From contig DBCO01000027.1 of NCBI GenBank assembly GCA_002293145.1, positions 186,001 through 250,000 of the forward strand: a stretch of DNA of 64,000 nucleotides, given 5' to 3'. The position numbers were made by a program, and so were the translations under genes. Within the stretch, counting starts at the first letter, position 1. Every line of letters begins with the position of its first letter. This DNA comes from Akkermansiaceae bacterium UBA956. GTDB lineage: Bacteria > Verrucomicrobiota > Verrucomicrobiia > Verrucomicrobiales > Akkermansiaceae. Below are positions 37,233 to 47,770 of the stretch, piece by piece. The notes under the pieces were generated by a model. The model saw only the letters and a program-made list of their open reading frames with translations, searched no databases and was not told where the DNA came from.

Positions 37233-37730
37233 TTAATTTTTATTTACACTACCGTCAGTAAAAACGTAACGACCTTCACATTTTTTATACAGCAAATCAA
37301 AAACTTTACTGTCTTTGAATGGCATGGCATTCAACTCACAATCAATAATGATACACAAAAGCCTTTCATCCGGCTCAGTGCGAATGAGGTTGAGATTAGC
37401 TGAGGTCAATTTAGTAGATGCTAAGAAAAGCGATTCGTTTATTGCTTTTAAACGAATGATTTGATACGATTTAGAATTTTTTGCGTTTTCCTCATCAAAT
37501 ACCAATTCATGCCATGGAGAATTTTTATGTAAATTCAACATGGGTGCAGTGTATTTATACTTTTCAGCAATCTGATCTAGACGAAATTCAAATATGGTTC
37601 CGCCATTTTCTAGCTCCTTATTCACCATTTCTTTAAACTGAGAGTATTTAATTCTTTTATCTATGATATTATCGCAAGAATAAGACCATATAGGACTTAA
37701 CAACATGACTAAAAAGAGCAAAGTTTTCAT
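37233..37730 (-). CDS. AT-rich orphan secreted protein, unknown function
   Basis: A 165-residue protein with a signal peptide (MKTLLFLVMLLSPIWSYSC), possibly a lipoprotein since a cysteine follows the hydrophobic core. The mature region is charged and contains CDNIIDKRIKYSQF and FEFRLDQIAEKYKY, and a cysteine pair lies near IIIDCELNA and KKCEGRY. No family is recognised. Its base composition is much more AT-rich than its neighbours. It is five bases after the stop of the other AT-rich gene, so the two are an operon, probably acquired together. Confidence 0.55.
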   Translation of the reverse strand: MKTLLFLVMLLSPIWSYSCDNIIDKRIKYSQFKEMVNKELENGGTIFEFRLDQIAEKYKYTAPMLNLHKNSPWHELVFDEENAKNSKSYQIIRLKAINESLFLASTKLTSANLNLIRTEPDERLLCIIIDCELNAMPFKDSKVFDLLYKKCEGRYVFTDGSVNKN

Positions 37731-37734
37731 ACTT

Positions 37735-38415
37735 TTAATTATCCTTTTTTTGAGTCTTACCACTCAGTGTCGCAGAACCTATAAAAATTTTAGTGATCGG
37801 CTTGCAACAAGTTTTTTCCTCCAAATTCCGAATATGATTTATCAATGAAATCAGCGCCCCAACTGGCGTCGTTCTTTTTTCAGAATTGCAACCGATATAT
37901 TTACATCTTTTACTTTCGCCCTCAATCAAACCCGCTTTGGTTACACGTTGAGGATTGTAGAGCATTCCGTAATCCTGCTGCAACACCGTAACCAGCATCA
38001 GCATCCTGTAATAAGCTTCTGAGTTTTCATAGGTAGCTGGCTCTTTGTGAAAACGATGAAAATTTCGATCCGTTTCTACTTTTACCCTTTGAGTCATCTC
38101 ATCGAGTCGCTTGAGCAATTCATCTTGTGTGACTCCTATGTCATTGGACAAGTCCATACCACAGACCAAGTTCCTGACTTCAATATTGATTGATTCTAAC
38201 TGATCGTTGCTCATCTTGGCTAAAAGATCAGCTGTCAATGATTGAGGTGAATCAAGACCTGCGTTTGTGTTACCGGCTGTCTTCTGCTGATTGAATGCAA
38301 AAGTGATCACGCTCACAGCGACAGCAGCGATGAGACCCAAGGTGATCCATTTGAAATGAACACTCTTCTGTCTTGCGCGTTGTTCACTCTCTCGTTCCCT
38401 AGTTCGTAACGACAT
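37735..38415 (-). CDS. AT-rich membrane-anchored protein, unknown function
   Basis: A 226-residue protein. A basic N-terminus (SLRTRERESEQRARQKS) is followed by one transmembrane helix (WITLGLIAAVAVSVITFAF) and a soluble domain. The stretch around AYYRMLMLVTVLQQDYGMLY resembles, from memory, part of a transglutaminase-like family common in Planctomycetes and Verrucomicrobia, but that family's Cys-His core is not seen. The C-terminal part has CKYIGC and a CC pair instead. It is likely co-transcribed with the gene downstream. Whether it is a diverged or truncated family member needs a profile search. Confidence 0.55.
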   Translation of the reverse strand: MSLRTRERESEQRARQKSVHFKWITLGLIAAVAVSVITFAFNQQKTAGNTNAGLDSPQSLTADLLAKMSNDQLESINIEVRNLVCGMDLSNDIGVTQDELLKRLDEMTQRVKVETDRNFHRFHKEPATYENSEAYYRMLMLVTVLQQDYGMLYNPQRVTKAGLIEGESKRCKYIGCNSEKRTTPVGALISLINHIRNLEEKTCCKPITKIFIGSATLSGKTQKKDN

Positions 38416-38549
38416 CACTAATTGGATGAATAACCATTCCGCGTCAGCGTGTCGATAAGATATTCAGTATTTTCCAGCAATGAATTTTCGTGCAATTTTG
38501 GGCAAACTGTGGTTTTTTCCGCCGTCTTCGTTTTTTTCCACACTTTCTC

Positions 38550-40571
38550 ATGCTATCGATTCAAAATCTCCGCGTCGAGTATGGCGCTCGCGTCTTGTTC
38601 AATGACCTGTCCTTCACCGTGCAACCGCGCGAACGCATTGCCTTTGCCGGACACAACGGCGCAGGCAAATCGACCTTGATGAAATGTGTCGCCGGCATCA
38701 TCCAGCCGAGCTCCGGAAAAGTCACCGCGCCGAAGGGCTATCGCGTTGGTTACTTACCGCAGGAAGGTATTCACGTCAAAAACATCACGCTCTGGGATGA
38801 GACCGAATCAGCCTTTGCGGAGGCGGTAGAGATTAAGAAAAAAATCGATGAACTAGGCGATTCGCTCGATCACCTTGATCCCCGCTCCTCGCCGTTCAGC
38901 GAATGTTTGGAAGAAATCGGCAACCTCGAACTCCAGCTCGAAGCTTTCGATCCCAGCCGCATGAAGCCGAAAATTCAGTCGGTGCTTCTCGGTCTCGGAT
39001 TTTCGGAAAGTGACTTCGGTCGCGACTGCGGACACTTTTCTGGTGGTTGGCAAATGCGGATCGCGATGGCGAAACTTTTCCTGCAAGCGCCCGAAGTTCT
39101 TCTGTTAGACGAGCCGACAAACCACTTGGACATCGATTCGCAAGCTTGGGTAGAAAATTACCTGATCAACTACCAAGGTGCGATCTTGTTGATTTCGCAC
39201 GATCGCTCCCTTCTCGATACCCTTTGCACCCGCACCATCGCCTTCCACAAAGGCCGTGCCGAAGAGTATGCGGGAAACTATTCTTACTACGAACGCGAAA
39301 GCGTGGCGCGCAAGGAAAACTTGCTACGCCAGTATGAATCACAGCGCAAAGAGATCGCCAAAACCCAAGAGTTCATCGATCGATTCCGCGCCTCGGCCAA
39401 CAAAGCGACCTTGGTGCAATCGCGCATCAAGCAACTTGCAAAAGTCGAGCGCATCGTCATTGAGGCCGAAGATCCGGTGATGAATTTTAAATTCCCCAAG
39501 CCTCCCTCCTCAGGCCATTCGGTTGCCTTGTTAGAGAAATCGACCAAACGTTATGGCGATCACACGGTGTTTGAAAACTTCGATTTCGAGGTCGTGAAAG
39601 GTGAAAAATTTGCCATCGTCGGCCCGAACGGCGCGGGCAAATCGACCTTCTGCCGCATGATCACCGGGCAAGAGGACCCGACCTCCGGCACCTTCACATT
39701 GGGTATGCGCGTCAGCGTTTCCTATTTCTCGCAAAACCACGCTGATGAACTCGATCCGACAAAAACCGTGCTCGAAACTGTCGAAGAAACCGCCACACGC
39801 GATGCCGCACCGCATTGTCGAAATCTGTTAGGCTGCTTCCTTTTCCGCGGCGATGATGTGTTCAAGAAAATCGGCGTTCTCTCCGGTGGCGAACGCTCAC
39901 GCGTCGCCCTCGTGCGAATGTTGGTGCAACCCGCGAATTTCCTGATTCTCGACGAGCCAACGAACCACCTTGATATGCAATCGCAGGACGTGCTACAACG
40001 CGCGCTCGTCGACTACCCCGGCACCGTGCTGATCGTATCGCACAATCGGAATTTCCTTGATCCCCTGGTCAGCAAAACCCTCGAATTCCGCCCCGGTGCC
40101 AAGCCTACTTTGTATCCTGGCAACATTTCCTACTACCTCGAAAAATCCGCAGCAGACCGTAAGCTCGAAGAAAAAAACAAAGCGCTTTACAAAACATCCA
40201 CACCAGTGCCTGCCGCGCCGCAACTTGCGAAACTGCATCAACCCGCAGCACCCGTGATCCAAGGTGGCAACCGCAAAGACCAGCGCAAGCTCGAAGCCGA
40301 CATCCGCAACCAGCGTAACAAAGTGCTGAAGCCGCTGCAAGAAGAACTCGAATCCGTAGAAGCCAAGATCGCCGAGATGGAACAAGCGCAGGCCGCTCTG
40401 ACGCAGCACCTTTCCAGCGAAGAAGTCGCCAGCGACCCGCAACAATTCCGCGAAACCACCAACGCCATCGACAAGCTCGGAAAATCGTTAGAGCTATCCT
40501 TCTCCCGCTGGGGCGAACTCACCGCCCAAATTGAAACCGCCGAAGCCTCCTTGCCGAAGCTCCTCGACTAA
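38550..40571 (+). CDS. ABC-F family ATPase
   Basis: A 673-residue soluble protein with two ABC nucleotide-binding domains and no membrane segment. Walker A motifs are GHNGAGKSTL near residue 30 and GPNGAGKSTF near 360; signatures are FSGGWQMRIAMA and LSGGERSRVALV; both Walker B segments read LLDEPTNHLD or ILDEPTNHLD. The linker between the domains is the charged ABC-F interdomain arm. The C-terminus is a helical coiled coil, as in Uup/YheS-type members. ABC-F proteins act on the ribosome in translation control or antibiotic resistance. The ATG giving MLSIQNLRVEYG is chosen over one 60 bases upstream. Confidence 0.92.
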   Translation: MLSIQNLRVEYGARVLFNDLSFTVQPRERIAFAGHNGAGKSTLMKCVAGIIQPSSGKVTAPKGYRVGYLPQEGIHVKNITLWDETESAFAEAVEIKKKIDELGDSLDHLDPRSSPFSECLEEIGNLELQLEAFDPSRMKPKIQSVLLGLGFSESDFGRDCGHFSGGWQMRIAMAKLFLQAPEVLLLDEPTNHLDIDSQAWVENYLINYQGAILLISHDRSLLDTLCTRTIAFHKGRAEEYAGNYSYYERESVARKENLLRQYESQRKEIAKTQEFIDRFRASANKATLVQSRIKQLAKVERIVIEAEDPVMNFKFPKPPSSGHSVALLEKSTKRYGDHTVFENFDFEVVKGEKFAIVGPNGAGKSTFCRMITGQEDPTSGTFTLGMRVSVSYFSQNHADELDPTKTVLETVEETATRDAAPHCRNLLGCFLFRGDDVFKKIGVLSGGERSRVALVRMLVQPANFLILDEPTNHLDMQSQDVLQRALVDYPGTVLIVSHNRNFLDPLVSKTLEFRPGAKPTLYPGNISYYLEKSAADRKLEEKNKALYKTSTPVPAAPQLAKLHQPAAPVIQGGNRKDQRKLEADIRNQRNKVLKPLQEELESVEAKIAEMEQAQAALTQHLSSEEVASDPQQFRETTNAIDKLGKSLELSFSRWGELTAQIETAEASLPKLLD

Positions 40572-40577
40572 AGATAC

Positions 40578-40599
40578 GGGATTTCAAATCCCTTCTCTT
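40578..40599 (+). terminator. Weak hairpin between ABC-F and the CotH gene
   Basis: GGGAT and ATCCC form a 5-bp stem with loop TTCAA, followed by TTCTCTTT. It is weak, but placed correctly between two converging genes. Confidence 0.35.
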
Positions 40600-43500
40600 T
40601 ATTGCGGGGTCACTCGCACGCGGGCGAAGCGTTTTGTGGTGCTGGTGGGGCTAGGTTGAGTCCAAGTGACGATTTCGCAGCCGTCTTCGGTGTTTGTGCC
40701 GAATATCTGGGGCCATGGTTCTGTGGTCCAGGTGCCGGAGATGTCGGTGGTGGTTTCTACGGTGTAGATGAGATCAAGGGCATGGTGACGTTTTTTGAAG
40801 GTCAAGGATAGGCTGTGGTTGCCGCCGCTACTGCTGACAGTTGGCGTGAGTACGCTGCGGGCATCGGGCAGGCGTGGGTTGCTGCCGAAGGCGTATTCGC
40901 TGAGGTTATTCTGACCATCGCCATCGGGGTCGGCTTCGGGGCCGCTGGTGAGTAGATTGCTTTGTTCACCTAACGAAAAATGATCGTGCAGCCAACCTGT
41001 GTAATGGTGGGAAAAGTTGCCATTTTCGGCGGCATCAGGTGAGCCGCCGTTTTGGTTACTGAGCGCCCAATGGGGGGCTTGGTCATAGCTTTCATAAGAG
41101 GGCGGATCTTGGCGAGTGACGAGGCTGTAGCCGCTGGTGAGGGCGGGGGGAAACCACGATGATTCATAGCGGAAATCCAAGATCATTTCGCCGACAGCAT
41201 CTTCGAGACGAATGCGTTCGCCCGAGTTATCGAGCGCTCCGACAAAGCTGCCAGCGATCGATTTTCCTGGTCCGTAGCGTGCGAGGAATGCGGTGGTGTT
41301 TTTAACCAGCAAGGTGCTTTGGCCTGCGGCTAGAGTGAGAACGGGGAAAGTGAAGTCAATACCTTCGGTGAAACGGATGTTGCTGAGATCGAGAGGCGTG
41401 AGGCCGATGTTGCGGAGCTCGATGAATTCGTAATCGCCTGCCGAAGCGCCGGGTGCGGCGGCGAGTTCGTTGGCGGTGGGTGCCGAGGGAGCAAACATCA
41501 GCTCGGTGATGCGCAGTTGCTGTTGCGCGGCGGTAGGTGTCGCATTGGTTTGCAAAGTGCTGACCAAACGAGATGTGGCGAGAGTGCCGTCGCGCAGTTC
41601 GATAGTTTCGCCTCGGGCGGAAATTTGTCCAGAGTATTCGCCTAACACATATTCGATACTGCCTGCATTCGGTCGAGCGCGGAAGGCGGCGAGATTTCTC
41701 ACGACGAAGGGTTGATGCAAAGGAGCTAACGAGTTGGCGGGGATCACCGTGCCGGGCGGAAATGCATAAAGGGGCGAAGTTTTTCCGGGGTTCCACAGCG
41801 CCCAGCCGGATATATCGACGGCGACATTCGTAGGATTCGATAAGCGGATGTATTCGTGATCTTGATTGCTGCCAGTGGTGGGGAGAGCATCGGCGGAGAG
41901 CAAATCGATTTGGGGATTCGCCGAGGCGACTGCGGCGATGAGTGGCAACGAACCTGTGGGGCCATAGACGTTGTAGGTGTTGTTGCGATGGGTCGGCAAC
42001 CAAGAGTCGATCTCTGCGCGATTATTATAGGAACTATTCATGGTCACGCCGTTTGGCAATGGGCTGAACGAGGTGCGGATGAGTTCTAGTCGAGATTCTA
42101 ACAAAGTGCTATTCGCCGCCGTGCCGGGAGGGCCAAAGGTGGCATCGGCCAGTTGGCGCACACGGCGGGCGACCATCTGGCGCAACCACAGATTTTGATA
42201 GCCTGCTTCAAACAGCACACACCATTGATTGGTGCTACCGGGATCGGCATAAAAGGTTTGGCTCGAGTTCCAAGGATTGGGAACATTGCCGCCGTAGCCG
42301 ACGCCGAAGGAGTAGTCTTTGTCCCATGGAAACAAGCGCCATTCGCCTGAGTGATTGCTATCGCGGTGCAGGTAAAAATTTTTCCGATTGGTGTCGCCAT
42401 CGCCTGTGAGATTGCGAATGGCCATAAAGTTGACAAAGTTCGGGATGTTGAGATTGCGAAACAAAAACGCATAACGTGTGCTGCCGTTGCTCTGGTTGAT
42501 GCCTGCGACGAGAGCGTTGATGTCGGAAAAATCTTCGGTAATGCGCGTCTTTTTTTCGACGCCGTAAAGGGTATCGCCGAGTGCGGGACTGTTCGAGTAA
42601 TTTCCGCCTGCTAGGGGAGTTTCGCCGATGCGTTGCACCAGCTTGTAGAGCGCGCCTTCCTCATCGAAATCATGACGCTGGAGAAAATCTTCGTCCACTT
42701 GTTCGATCATCGATGACATGCGATGAAATGCGCCATTGCGATAGAGTGCAACAAGATGCGCCGCACATGCTGGGTGGCCATGCTGACGCCAGAGATCAAA
42801 GGCAAGGAGCGGCCGCAGGTAGGATGGATCGGCGCCATTGCTATTCATATTGACCTCGCCGACCGTGCCGATTACATCATTGAAAAACAGTCCGTTGCCA
42901 CGGTTGAAGTTGAATTTTTGCGAACCGTAGGAGGTGTAGCCGCCGCGTTGTCGAACGTAGATGTTATCATAAAAAATCCCTTGGTAAAAGCAAGAAGCGC
43001 GTGATCCGGTGCGGGTATCGGAATTGCCAACATCTTGCGTGAACCATTGCATCACAGGCATGGCGGGAGTGCCGAGTGCGGTGTCTTTGATCACGGTACC
43101 ATAGTATTGCGGAGACTGTGATTTACCGTCGTCGTTCGAGATGTCGGTGATGAATGGCGCGCGCCAAGTGCGACCGCTGGTGTCGCTACTAGAAACATAG
43201 TAGCGAAGCATTTGTCGTGCCGTGGCACCGCTCGATGTTGGAAGCGTAGCTGTGAAAAGGCGAGATCCATCCGTGGCGCCGGGCCAGGGTCCAGCATCGG
43301 TCATGGTGATCGCAGCGCTTTCGGCATTGTATTGCACACGTGGTATGACCGTGACCCATTGGATCGGGGCAAGTCGCGGAGTCACACGGGCGCTTACGAT
43401 GACAGAATCGCCAGGCAAAGGTTCAGCTGGTGTATGCGTGACCGTTTCAATGTCGGGACCGGGTGATGTCAATGCGGCATTGGCTGCTCCTGGTGTGGCA

Positions 43501-45212
43501 CTGACAAAAAAACCCTGCGCGCTGTTCGCCGAAAACGAGGCGACGAGCGCGGGATTTAACAAAAAATCTGTATGCGCGAGTGAGCGCCGCATCGCATGAA
43601 TCGCAAGGGTATTTTGCCCTGCAACTAATAACGGAAGACCTTGGGTGGAGATATCGAAATCATGCCACACCACCGCATCCGAATCACTGCGATCACTATC
43701 GGCCACCGAGTTATACGTGCGCGATCCTGTGATGTTGCTGCGAGCGATTTCCGTGCCATTGAGGTAGGCGACGAAGCCGTCATCGTATTTCATCCGCAAG
43801 AGCAGCGAGTTGAGATTGGCTGGATCACTCGCGGTGAAGGTGTAGCGCGTATAGAGTCCAGGGTTGGTATTTTGCAGGGCCGATTGCACATTGGTTTGGT
43901 AATGGCTCCCATAGGCTGGTGTGGGAAATGAACCACCCGTAGCATCGCGGTGTTGTTGGATGAGTGAACTATCGAGCGCTGTATTCCAAAAGGCCGCGTC
44001 GTCGATTTTACCAGCAAAGCGATAGAGCGATCCATCAGCATTCCCTGCGCCTAAGAACAATGGTGTTGAGTCGTTCGGTTGATAAACGCCATTTACCGTG
44101 CCTACCGAATTTCCATTGACAAATAAGGTATTCACGCCTGCGGCATTGCGACTGATGGCGACGTGGGTCCATTGGCCAAAGTTTACGTTAGGGCCATTGA
44201 GAGTGCTCCAAGCACCGCTCGATCCACGAGTCCAGAACGACCAATTTCCTGCTGGCTCGATGTATAAAATGTAACCATAACTCGGCGATACGGCGCGTCT
44301 GCTGGTGATGATCGATTGATAGTTCCCAGTCGATGCCTGCGGATAAACCCAAGCGGCAAAAGTGAATGTGTTAGGGTTCAGCGCGGCAGTGTAAGGAATG
44401 GTTATTTTTCCTAAAGTGTTCGGAAATTCCACCGCGCTTTCGGTTTGCAGCGATTGTCCTGCGCTGCCAAACATGGCCGATCCTGAGCGAGTGCCATTGA
44501 AGCCATTGCCCGTGGCATCGAGCGCTGTGCTTGATGCTATGTTGTCATCCATCGGCCAATAGGCAATCGGAGTTCCCGCCTCGAAGCCCAATCCCGAGCT
44601 AGCAGAAAGTGACCAAGCACTGGCATTGAAGGCCGTTGCTGTCCACTGCGGCGATGCGAGGTCGAGAGCAGTTGATGTCGGAATGGTATATCGTGCCTGC
44701 GATGTCGCACTCACAAGATCGCCGGATGGCTGATTGATGCCGTAACTGAGATCGGCGGATTGAGCGGGAAATGTGGGGGTGAATTCTGTCGACTTCGAGC
44801 CATCGGGCCGAACCAGCGCGATGTATTCGCCACTGGCAGAAAGCGCGAAGTTGGTGTGAAAACGTCCTGAAGGATCAATGTAAGCAGTGGCCCCTGTTGA
44901 TCCCGCACGATTCGAACAAAACACCACCAAGCGTTGACCGGCGGCGAGAGTGTGACTGGGGAAAGTAAATTTTGTGAGATTGGTGGCCGAATCCGTGAGC
45001 TTCCAGCCACTGAGATTTACGGCCGATGATCCTTGATTCCAGAGCTCCAACCAGTCCTCATACTTGCCATTGCCATCTTGCAGCGTGGTTACGTTCGATG
45101 CCATGAATTCCGCAATCACAACATCCGCCGCAACTCGTGGCGCGAGCAGAAAACCTAACAAGCTAACAAAAATAGAGCCGGCTCGTATGGAATGTTTGCG
45201 AGCTAGTATCAT
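40599..45212 (-). CDS. Secreted CotH / lamin-tail / LamG multidomain protein
   Basis: A 1537-residue exported protein. A signal peptide (RAGSIFVSLLGFLLAPRVAA) precedes a lamin-tail domain near 30-150 (VVIAEFMASN, WKLTDSATN). A LamG-like lectin fold lies near 215-420 (AYWPMDDNIASS, FTFAAWVYP) and a galactose-binding-like fold near 455-555. A CotH-type region lies near 690-1010, containing RQRGGYTSYGSQKF and SSMIEQVDEDFLQRHDFDEE. Two more lamin-tail domains and an ADPDGDGQNNLSEYAFGSN segment close the protein. CotH proteins in spores are protein kinases; the function here is unknown. The ATG at 45212 overlaps the stop of the upstream PEP-CTERM frame by an ATGA. The reading frame is also open upstream into the broken PATR gene, which would give a 2062-residue fusion; I treat that as an artefact of an indel. 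Confidence 0.8.
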   Translation of the reverse strand: MILARKHSIRAGSIFVSLLGFLLAPRVAADVVIAEFMASNVTTLQDGNGKYEDWLELWNQGSSAVNLSGWKLTDSATNLTKFTFPSHTLAAGQRLVVFCSNRAGSTGATAYIDPSGRFHTNFALSASGEYIALVRPDGSKSTEFTPTFPAQSADLSYGINQPSGDLVSATSQARYTIPTSTALDLASPQWTATAFNASAWSLSASSGLGFEAGTPIAYWPMDDNIASSTALDATGNGFNGTRSGSAMFGSAGQSLQTESAVEFPNTLGKITIPYTAALNPNTFTFAAWVYPQASTGNYQSIITSRRAVSPSYGYILYIEPAGNWSFWTRGSSGAWSTLNGPNVNFGQWTHVAISRNAAGVNTLFVNGNSVGTVNGVYQPNDSTPLFLGAGNADGSLYRFAGKIDDAAFWNTALDSSLIQQHRDATGGSFPTPAYGSHYQTNVQSALQNTNPGLYTRYTFTASDPANLNSLLLRMKYDDGFVAYLNGTEIARSNITGSRTYNSVADSDRSDSDAVVWHDFDISTQGLPLLVAGQNTLAIHAMRRSLAHTDFLLNPALVASFSANSAQGFFVSATPGAANAALTSPGPDIETVTHTPAEPLPGDSVIVSARVTPRLAPIQWVTVIPRVQYNAESAAITMTDAGPWPGATDGSRLFTATLPTSSGATARQMLRYYVSSSDTSGRTWRAPFITDISNDDGKSQSPQYYGTVIKDTALGTPAMPVMQWFTQDVGNSDTRTGSRASCFYQGIFYDNIYVRQRGGYTSYGSQKFNFNRGNGLFFNDVIGTVGEVNMNSNGADPSYLRPLLAFDLWRQHGHPACAAHLVALYRNGAFHRMSSMIEQVDEDFLQRHDFDEEGALYKLVQRIGETPLAGGNYSNSPALGDTLYGVEKKTRITEDFSDINALVAGINQSNGSTRYAFLFRNLNIPNFVNFMAIRNLTGDGDTNRKNFYLHRDSNHSGEWRLFPWDKDYSFGVGYGGNVPNPWNSSQTFYADPGSTNQWCVLFEAGYQNLWLRQMVARRVRQLADATFGPPGTAANSTLLESRLELIRTSFSPLPNGVTMNSSYNNRAEIDSWLPTHRNNTYNVYGPTGSLPLIAAVASANPQIDLLSADALPTTGSNQDHEYIRLSNPTNVAVDISGWALWNPGKTSPLYAFPPGTVIPANSLAPLHQPFVVRNLAAFRARPNAGSIEYVLGEYSGQISARGETIELRDGTLATSRLVSTLQTNATPTAAQQQLRITELMFAPSAPTANELAAAPGASAGDYEFIELRNIGLTPLDLSNIRFTEGIDFTFPVLTLAAGQSTLLVKNTTAFLARYGPGKSIAGSFVGALDNSGERIRLEDAVGEMILDFRYESSWFPPALTSGYSLVTRQDPPSYESYDQAPHWALSNQNGGSPDAAENGNFSHHYTGWLHDHFSLGEQSNLLTSGPEADPDGDGQNNLSEYAFGSNPRLPDARSVLTPTVSSSGGNHSLSLTFKKRHHALDLIYTVETTTDISGTWTTEPWPQIFGTNTEDGCEIVTWTQPSPTSTTKRFARVRVTPQ

Positions 45213-47752
45213 GACATTCGTCTGCGACGCAGCGAGCACAGCAGTGAGCCAATGCCACCTAAATGGAAGGCGGATAGGCTCGGGAATTACGACCACTTGC
45301 AAACTGCCTGATTGGAAATAGCCTTGCTTGCCATTGCCAAAATCAAAGGGATTGGCAATCGTAGGCGTAGTGCCTGCTAACGTTAGAGTCCCGCCGCCAT
45401 TGATGAGGGTGTAAGTGCCGAGCTCAGCTGCGGATGCATCCCAGCCGATGATGTCGGAAAACAGAAAATCGGTGAGCGTAATGGCCTTGCCCGCTGCCAC
45501 GGAGAGAATGTTGGTGCTGCTGAGTCCAATCGTCGCACCTATGAGATTTAGATTGGCTCCGACCCCAATCGACAAGGTACCTCCCAGCGTGCCATTGCCA
45601 CCGCGAGTCGCATCATTTTCCACCGTCAAAGCTATATTACCCAACACACCTGTAACCAGCAAGGTTCCCGCAGAAACGAATGTGTTTCCTGTGTAGGTGC
45701 TGGTGCCAGAGAGAACCATCGTGCCCGCGCCGGTTTTCACCAAAGTTGAGCCCGAAAAATTGATCATATCGGTTATCGCAGCGCCGATCACCAAATCATG
45801 AGATGCCGCTCCGTTCGCCACATTCATCGTGACCGATTGGCTAGCACCGTTTTTCACCATTCCCATGCCTGCGCTGATCGTGTTGCCACTGTCACCTGAA
45901 AACTGAAATGTCACCGCCGTATTGTTACCAGTGCGGAAAGCATTTCCCGAAATGGTGCCGTTGACCGAAGTGACGTTATTGAAATAGTTTGCATTCGCCT
46001 CAGATCCCGTATGAGTGAAATGCAGTGCGCCACCATGCAGAGTAAAGGTGTTCGTGCTGGCGATATTCCATGCCGCAGCTACTTCCAAAATCCCTGGAGA
46101 ATTTACGGCGAAAGCCGTGGAAGCACTGAACACTGCTGAATTGAATCCAGCGAGTGGAGCATTGAGTTTGAAAGTGCCGTCATTCACCGTGATGCCACCA
46201 CTTGCATTTTGTCCCGTGGTGGTGACTGATTGTGTGCCAGTGCCATTTTTTACAAGAACGAGTGAGCCCGCTCCATACAAGGCATTTATGGTCTCGGTCT
46301 TGTTGGCGTTGCTGGCAAGTTTCAAAATAGTTCCTGAGGCCAAGGTTACACTAGCAGTATTAGGAATGTTTTCACCATCGAGTGTTGCCGCACCGATTTG
46401 CAAAACTGTGCCGCTGCCCTCGATAGAAAGATCACCCATGAAATCATTCAAGCCGCTGGTGCTTTCGAATACAGTACGCTGACCGCCTGAAATTGTTAGT
46501 GTGCCAGCATTGCCCGTAATTTTACCAGTATAAGTCGTGCGATCTGTCGAACCACCGGTAAACGTGGTCGCACGATTGAGGGTAATTTGCCCTGTGAAAT
46601 TCGTGTTGCCCGTGCCTCCTGTGCTGCCGATGGTGATAGTACCTGTTCCGTTTACAGTTACGGTAATGTTACGTGAGAGGGACGCTCCCGTTGTTGTCAG
46701 TTGTACATTTTTCGTGCCCGTATAAGCATCGCCTAACAAAAAACTTTTAGAGCTGAAGTTTTTCGTAACTAAGCTCACTGTGCCCATGACACCGTGAAGT
46801 TGTTCATGGTCGAACCGGAATTGGCCGACAACGTAAAAGCTCCTGTGCCTTGCTTGACCAAATCAATCAAGCCATCGTTGTTTGTGATTCCTGCGGTGAG
46901 CGAAGTATTTGTGTTGTCACCACCGAATTTCAAGGTGCCCGTGGTGGGCGTTCCCATCTTAGAAACAAAGATATTTCCTGTGCCACTTAGTGAACCGACG
47001 GTTTCCGTAAATTCACTGTCGATCCGCAAGTTGGCATTCGTGCCGCCAAAACTCACCGCGGCGTTGTTGCCGAGTGTCTCCGAGGCACTCAAGCGCAAGT
47101 AGGTGGCGGAGGAATTGGAAATGACGACATTGCCACTGTATGTATTGGTCGCACCAGTCAAGAGCACCAATCCTTGCACCATGAGCGTGCCAGTTCCGGT
47201 AAGTTGACCAGAAAAAATAGTGTAATCATCCACCACTTGGCGTCCCAAAATCGTGCCGCCTGAGCTGTCGATATTGATGGCATTCGCCACAGTTTGCCCT
47301 GCGGCATTGCGCTCGATGATGCCTCCGTTGAGGTTGATCAAGGAGGTGCCGAGTGCGGTGTTGTTGTTCAGCGTGATTCTTCCACCGGTGATCGCTACCG
47401 TGCCCGAGGCTGTTGAAGCATTGGTCAAGGTCAGCGTACTCGCTCCCGCTTTGGTAAATCCCGCAGTGCCTGCAAATGTTGCCCAAGTGGTGTTTTGTAC
47501 GTTGGTATCAACGATATACGGACCGCTGGAAAATGTGACAGTGGACGCGGTAAGCCCAGCTTCTGAAAGAGTGACAGTCTCACCAGCGCCAGAAAAATCC
47601 GCGGCACTACCGTTCACCCAATTGGTCGTGCTTGCATCCCAGATGGTGCCTGTGGTGTTCCAGTTGTTGTCGCTGCTGGCATCTGTCCACGTTAGAGCAG
47701 ATGCCGGCAAGATGCTGCAGAGTGAGAGGAAGAGAAAATGTCTCGCTTTCAT
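45209..47752 (-). pseudogene. PEP-CTERM autotransporter-repeat (PATR) protein with two frameshifts
   Basis: About 847 codons. A signal peptide (KARHFLFLSLCSILPASA) and PATR repeats occupy the first 325 codons, ending at a stop at 46775-46777. The repeats continue in another frame from about 46787, then a second shift at about 45275 returns to the first frame, where a perfect PEP-CTERM tail is found: IPEP followed by SAFHLGGIGSLLCSLRRRRM and a TGA stop at 45209-45211. Alignment with the neighbouring PATR gene (NNFTVS-GTVS with ANLVISSGTVS) shows that one base is missing near 46780. At 45275 one extra A sits in CCT-A-TCC. Together the two indels cancel. Intact, it would be a surface protein sorted by exosortase. 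Confidence 0.8.
46278..46688 (-). repeat. 137-residue repeated protein module, copy in the PEP-CTERM gene
   Basis: This module starts ASLSRNITVTVNGTGTITIG and passes through STDRTTYTGKITGNAGTLTI and IPNTASVTL, ending with ETINALYG. Two related copies lie in the 1462-residue PATR protein, so the unit has been copied both within and between genes. Confidence 0.7.
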
Positions 47753-47770
47753 GGATAGGCTAGCTCACCG

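Noticed and set aside
40599..46787. A 2062-codon continuous minus-strand frame, PATR plus CotH
   Set aside because: It arises from the extra base at about 45275; a signal peptide and a start codon inside it, and a PEP-CTERM stop overlapping that start, show two separate genes.
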